The notes under the pieces are model-generated. The model was not told the origin of the DNA and did no database searches. It saw nothing but the letters and a program-made list of their open reading frames with translations. Below are positions 9,097 through 12,533 of a DNA stretch of 12,533 nt, in pieces; position 1 is the stretch's first letter; the number at the start of each line of letters is the position of its first letter. Position numbers and translations under genes: made by a program. This stretch comes from Pleurotus ostreatus/Saccharomyces cerevisiae fusant (lineage: Eukaryota > Opisthokonta): the NCBI GenBank assembly GCA_024196135.1, contig JAMQCK010001058.1:1-12533 (forward strand), in the 5' to 3' direction.

Positions 9097-11677
9097 ATGT
9101 CGCGTCGATCTCCTACAGGCGACTCGGTGGAGCGCAAGCCGCTGAAGAAATACGGAAAGGCCGCTGCGAGGGAGGCGCTTGCGCGCAAGTTGGCCAAACA
9201 AGCGCCGAGCAAGTTGAAGGCGCGTGAGGTCAAGGAAGTCAGCCAGAGGTGCGTAAATCATCTCTCGAGGTCGACGATGTACTGATTTCTCACCTAGGGT
9301 CTCGATCTGCGCGTCTGAACGCGACGGTGGGGACGCGTCAGCGCTTACGGCAACTGGACTCGCAACTCCCGCACCCTCTGCAAAGCGTACGCGCGCCGGC
9401 GATGCGCCCACCGCCGATCCTCTCACTCCTGCGAAGAAGTCGAAGGTCGATACGTCGGCATCGATGGCTGAGAAGTCGGGGAAAGAGGTGCGCGCTGACT
9501 CTCGCTGTACTTCTCAATATATTGACGCGCTACAAGGTCACAAATCTCGGACTTATTCCTATGTGGCTGAAGGCTCAGCGTCCGGAAGTCTTCGTGAGCA
9601 TCCTATCATCCTCCTCCTCCTCCTCCTCCTTCTCTGACCCTCATGCCTGCAGGGAAAAGCTGAAGTCGGCGTTGCGGAAAGCTCCAACAAGTTCGCATCT
9701 GCTGTTCCCTCAAGCCAATCCAAGGCTATCCAGTCGTCGCCTCCGGCTTCCCCTCCATCGACGCCTTCGCCACTACCGGCGACCGCTCCTTCCGCCTTGA
9801 CAGGTCCACACTCGTCGGACTCGAGCAACACTGGCGGATCTGCCAGCAGCGATACAGCCGTTAGCCCTTCGAGCCAAACATCTGTCGGCACTTCAAACGA
9901 CACCTCGACGACGCCCGCCACGACGCAGGTCAGTCAGCAGGTCGCGGTCGAGCGGCAGCTCCCAGTATATGTACGTATCTCCTCCCCGCGGTACATCTGC
10001 TGCCTTCCTTACGATTTCGCAGTTTCCCTACGATCCTGAGAAGGCCCCCGATTGGCGGACGGCACCCTTGTGGACGTATTCCGTACTCCAGAAAGCCGGA
10101 ATCGACAAGCAGGGTGCCATCCGATATGTGAGGCTCGGAATGATCAAGGAGTTCTTGTTCGTATCTCTTTTTTCCTTTCTATGTACCTTCTCACTGAATG
10201 CATTGTAGGGCAGCGTCCGGAGAGGATCCGTACGGGCAGGACTCGCATCTCATCCTCAACCTCGTACGTCCATCGTCCCTCTCGGTCTTCCTCGTCTCAC
10301 CATGAATCCAGAACAACCCCTTCTCGGCGATCATCTGCGGCGCGCGCGGTACGTTTCCCTCTCTTCTCGTCCCCTCCTCCAACTGGATAATCCCTCCCCC
10401 AGACGCCCCCACCTCCCGCATCACGCGCACTCTCCTCGAGCACCTCCTCACCCGTCACGGGCAGCGCTGCGAGAAATCCCGCCTCGGCCTCGTCCTCCGC
10501 CTCGCCCCCGACGACCCCCTTCCGCGCCGCATCTCCGCGCTATCGAACGCGGGCGAGGGCTTCGTGCACCCGCCGACGGTGGACGTGTTCGTCGAGCCGC
10601 GGTTCGTGGACGAGGTGCGGGATAAATACGAGGTGGAGGACTTGCAGTATATGGTGATGGTGCGGGGGCTGAGTGTGCCGGCGAGCTATTTTGACGATGT
10701 GGCGTTTGTGCGTGGGGCGTTTACCGCGTCGGGCGGGCGGTTGGGGGTGAAGGCGCGGTCGTTGGCGAGGGTGAGTGAGCGGTTATTGAGGCGCTTTCTC
10801 ATGAGCTTACTTACGAGGATACTCAGGCTGCAATCAACGCCGTTGTCGCCGGCGGCCGCGCGTTCGAGTTCGCGACCTTCAAGCGCGAGATCGCGCGCCT
10901 CACGAAGGACGTCGCCCTCGACGAGACCGCCGAGCTCCACGAGCGCATCCGCGTCATTGAGTCCTTTGTCGCGCGCCCCGGGCAGACGCCGGACGTCGCG
11001 TCGATGTTCGCGCGCGAGTTAACCGTCGTCGATTTGTGGGACGCGGGGCTGTGCGAGGAGGTGCGGCTCGCGATGGCGGATTTGATCGTGCGGAAGTTCG
11101 TGAGCGCGCAGCCGGAGAGGGCGGGCGTGCCGTTGTTTGAGGACAAGGTGCTGGTGGTGGAGGAGTATGATAGGGTGAGTGGGGTCGGGAGGGCGATGGG
11201 TGGGCTCGGGTGCTGATTGAGGCTGTAGATCTCGGGGAAGACCGCTGTGCTGCGCGATACGTTGGTCCGTGTCATGCGCGAGAAGGAGCTGAACCGGACG
11301 ACTGTACTTCTGGATATGTCGGGTGGGTCTTCCTTCCACTAGAGGTTCGACAAGCTCGCTGACTAGAGCTCAGACCCCACGATGCTCACCCGCCCCTTGT
11401 GCACGACCGCCGACATGTCCATCTTCCATCGCCAGTCCGCGATCTTGTGGCCTACTCACGTTCTCCTACCCATCCTCGGACCAATCGACATGCCGCTCTT
11501 TGAACATCGCTTCGCCAGGCTGACGGTGAGCACTCTATTCTTCTGTTTCTGCGGCTTATTGACGCAGAGTAGACGAAGGAAGCCATGGTTTGCGCCCCTA
11601 ATATGCTCGTCGGCAAGTCGTCGAGCCCCGGCGCCGCCTACCTTGGGGCGGACCTCATGAAGGTCGTCTTCAAGTAG
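9097..11677 (+). CDS. HerA/FtsK-like P-loop protein with degenerate Walker motifs (predicted pseudo-ATPase)
   Basis: Twelve exons give 669 residues: 9097-9248, 9298-9487, 9537-9593, 9653-9970, 10023-10156, 10209-10263, 10312-10348, 10403-10770, 10827-11174, 11229-11322, 11374-11525 and 11573-11677; introns are 47-59 bases. Residues 1-51 are Lys/Arg-rich; KRTRA and PAKKSKVD (about 75-100) look like a bipartite nuclear signal; 134-235 is Ser/Pro/Thr-rich and probably disordered. A folded module starts at FPYDPEKAPDWRTAPLWTYS (240). NNPFSAIICGARDAPTSR (303-320) sits where, as I recall, related fungal proteins have PFSAxICGxQGSGKSHT, so the P-loop GxxGxGKS has become GARDAPTS. Next come ELTVVDLWD (501-509), VLVVEEYD (545-552) at the Walker B position, DMSDPTMLTRPL (582-593) where relatives have TQEPTxxxxxLLD, and DMSIFHRQ (598-605) in place of VxIxHRF. 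The C-terminus (EAMVCAPN, then LGADLMKVVFK) also fits the family ending. Nucleotide binding is therefore doubtful. Least certain are exon 3 (57 bases, skippable in frame) and the GTTCGT donor of exon 5. Confidence 0.8.
9605..9632 (+). repeat. TCC microsatellite inside an intron
   Basis: About seven TCC units lie within the 59-base intron 9594-9652 of the HerA-like gene. The run is pyrimidine-rich, just upstream of the branch-like TCTGACC. Length changes here could affect splicing of this small intron. Confidence 0.85.
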
Positions 11678-12260
11678 ACCCTCGACGCGCCGACGCGTCT
11701 CAACACATTCTCTTCTCTCGGACGCGTACCAATCTTATTGTTCTCGTTCTTCCTCTTGCTGCGCGCTTGTTCTCCTCTTCTTGTTGTGCACCTGATCCTC
11801 GTCCTGTTGTGTGCACTTGTCCGCCGCTCGTATCATCTTCTTGGCTATTTATCTGCTGTATCTTGCTCGTCCGCCTCGCTTTCTTGGTCTTATCCCGTCG
11901 CATTGTCTCGTGCTTACATTATCTGTCACCTACTGCCCGCTCAACGGACGATCTTCTTGGTGTTCTTGCTCTGACTATATGTCGTGTACATGTGTATTTC
12001 TATCATTTTTTGGCTTCTTTACCATATCTTGGTGTCTTTCTACGGTCCCCACCGCTCTTGCCGTATATCTTCTTGGCCCATCGTATCTCACGCTGTACTA
12101 TATCTTGCTGTCTATACGTCTTGTCCTGCTCGTAATTCTTGATCGACCTAGTCCATCGTCTACACCTAGCTATCCGTCGTCGCGTAGCTTCCTAGTCAAT
12201 CAACCATCGTTGTCCGCTACTTCAGAGAGCCTTCGCGAACGCTGTAGCTGACCTTGAGGC
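11678..12260 (+). other. Pyrimidine-rich 3' flank of the HerA-like gene
   Basis: For about 550 bases after the stop codon the plus strand is dominated by T and C, with recurring TCTTG, TTCTT and TCGT words. It therefore stays open in several frames (for example 11811-12251), giving Leu/Ser/Cys-rich nonsense without motifs. I read it as 3' UTR and downstream sequence, not coding. GTACATGTGTAT lies at 11986-11997; a similar GTACATGTGTGTAT lies just after the stop of the helix-turn-helix-like gene. No AATAAA signal was found. Confidence 0.45.
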
Positions 12261-12428
12261 TGAAGATCTACCTCACGACCGACAAGAGGTTTAGATCAGC
12301 AAGAAAGAGACTGAATACAACCAAGATACGAGTGCGAGGATTACAATGAAGTATTGTACCGTAAAGAGGTCGACATCGCTAATCTGTGTACGTGCCACTG
12401 CTCAAGCTCGATAATCAGAGGTATTGCT

Positions 12429-12533
12429 TCACCGTAACGTCTTCGCTGGGCTGCCGCTAGAAGACTTGCTCCTGCTGAAGGCGGCGCGAAGGCGCGGAGG
12501 CGTCTCCAGATCGTAGCTCTGCAAAGGTAACAT
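12429..12533 (-). CDS. Possible C-terminal end of a gene entering from the right
   Basis: On the minus strand the frame from the window edge is open for 34 codons and ends in TGA at 12431-12429, with a GC3-leaning stretch containing LETPPRLRAAFSRSKSSSGS. An acceptor-like CTTTGCAG ends at 12519, so the exon may begin at 12518. From that acceptor the other two frames also give short tails, so the frame is not fixed. The strand switch in composition near 12260 fits convergent genes. Too short to name. Confidence 0.25.
   Translation of the reverse strand: MLPLQSYDLETPPRLRAAFSRSKSSSGSPAKTLR

Noticed and set aside
9249..9800. Plus-strand ORF of 183 aa
   Set aside because: It begins in an intron and runs out of frame through exons 2-4 of the HerA-like gene; Arg/Ser/Leu-rich, typical of a shifted GC-rich frame.
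10823..11339. Minus-strand ORFs of 150 and 106 aa
   Set aside because: Antisense to exons 9 and 10 of the HerA-like gene, with no motif.
11341..11355. GAGGTTCGA resembling a tRNA T-loop
   Set aside because: It lies in an intron of the HerA-like gene, and no acceptor stem, D-arm or anticodon arm can be placed around it.
11811..12251. Plus-strand ORF of 146 aa resembling a membrane protein
   Set aside because: The hydrophobic appearance follows from a T/C-dominated sequence; other frames are open as well, and no start context or conserved residues support it.

Overview
The window reads as nuclear DNA of a filamentous basidiomycete, most likely an Agaricomycete and perhaps a polypore (inference). 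The reasons are a moderately GC-rich sequence, genes broken by many introns of about 47-59 bases with GTRNGY-like donors, CTRAC-like branch sites and YAG acceptors, pyrimidine-rich flanks, and protein families typical of these fungi. There is no operon structure, and no tRNA, rRNA, CRISPR array or intact transposon was seen. Gene models were built by hand, by joining exons so that frame, splice signals and family motifs agree.

Layout, left to right. (1) 1-816, minus: the N-terminal two thirds of an Old Yellow Enzyme-type NADPH dehydrogenase, running off the left edge. (2) 817-2597: no convincing gene; short open stretches may be a decayed gene. (3) 2598-3068, minus: a two-exon small secreted protein of 139 aa with four cysteines after the signal peptide, and clear TATA and CCAAT boxes. 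(4) 3069-4728: no gene supported. (5) 4729-5952, minus: a five-exon gene for a 328-aa protein with a helix-turn-helix-like segment, an acidic middle and a conserved-looking C-terminus; family not recognised. (6) 6118-7053: promoter of that gene and a weak 53-codon ORF. (7) 7054-8913, minus: a five-exon MBD4-like DNA glycosylase (HhH-GPD superfamily) of 433 aa with an intact catalytic Asp. (8) 8914-9096: a 183-base divergent promoter with a perfect 8-2-8 palindrome. (9) 9097-11677, plus: a twelve-exon gene for a 669-aa HerA/FtsK-like P-loop protein whose Walker A motif is destroyed and whose Walker B is altered, so it looks like a pseudo-ATPase. (10) 11678-12428: a long pyrimidine-rich 3' flank. 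(11) 12429-12533, minus: a possible tail of another gene.

The genes look like unrelated neighbours. The one pairing worth attention is the head-to-head arrangement of the repair glycosylase and the HerA-like pseudo-ATPase over a short shared promoter. Both proteins carry basic nuclear-localisation-like clusters. A functional link between them is inference only.
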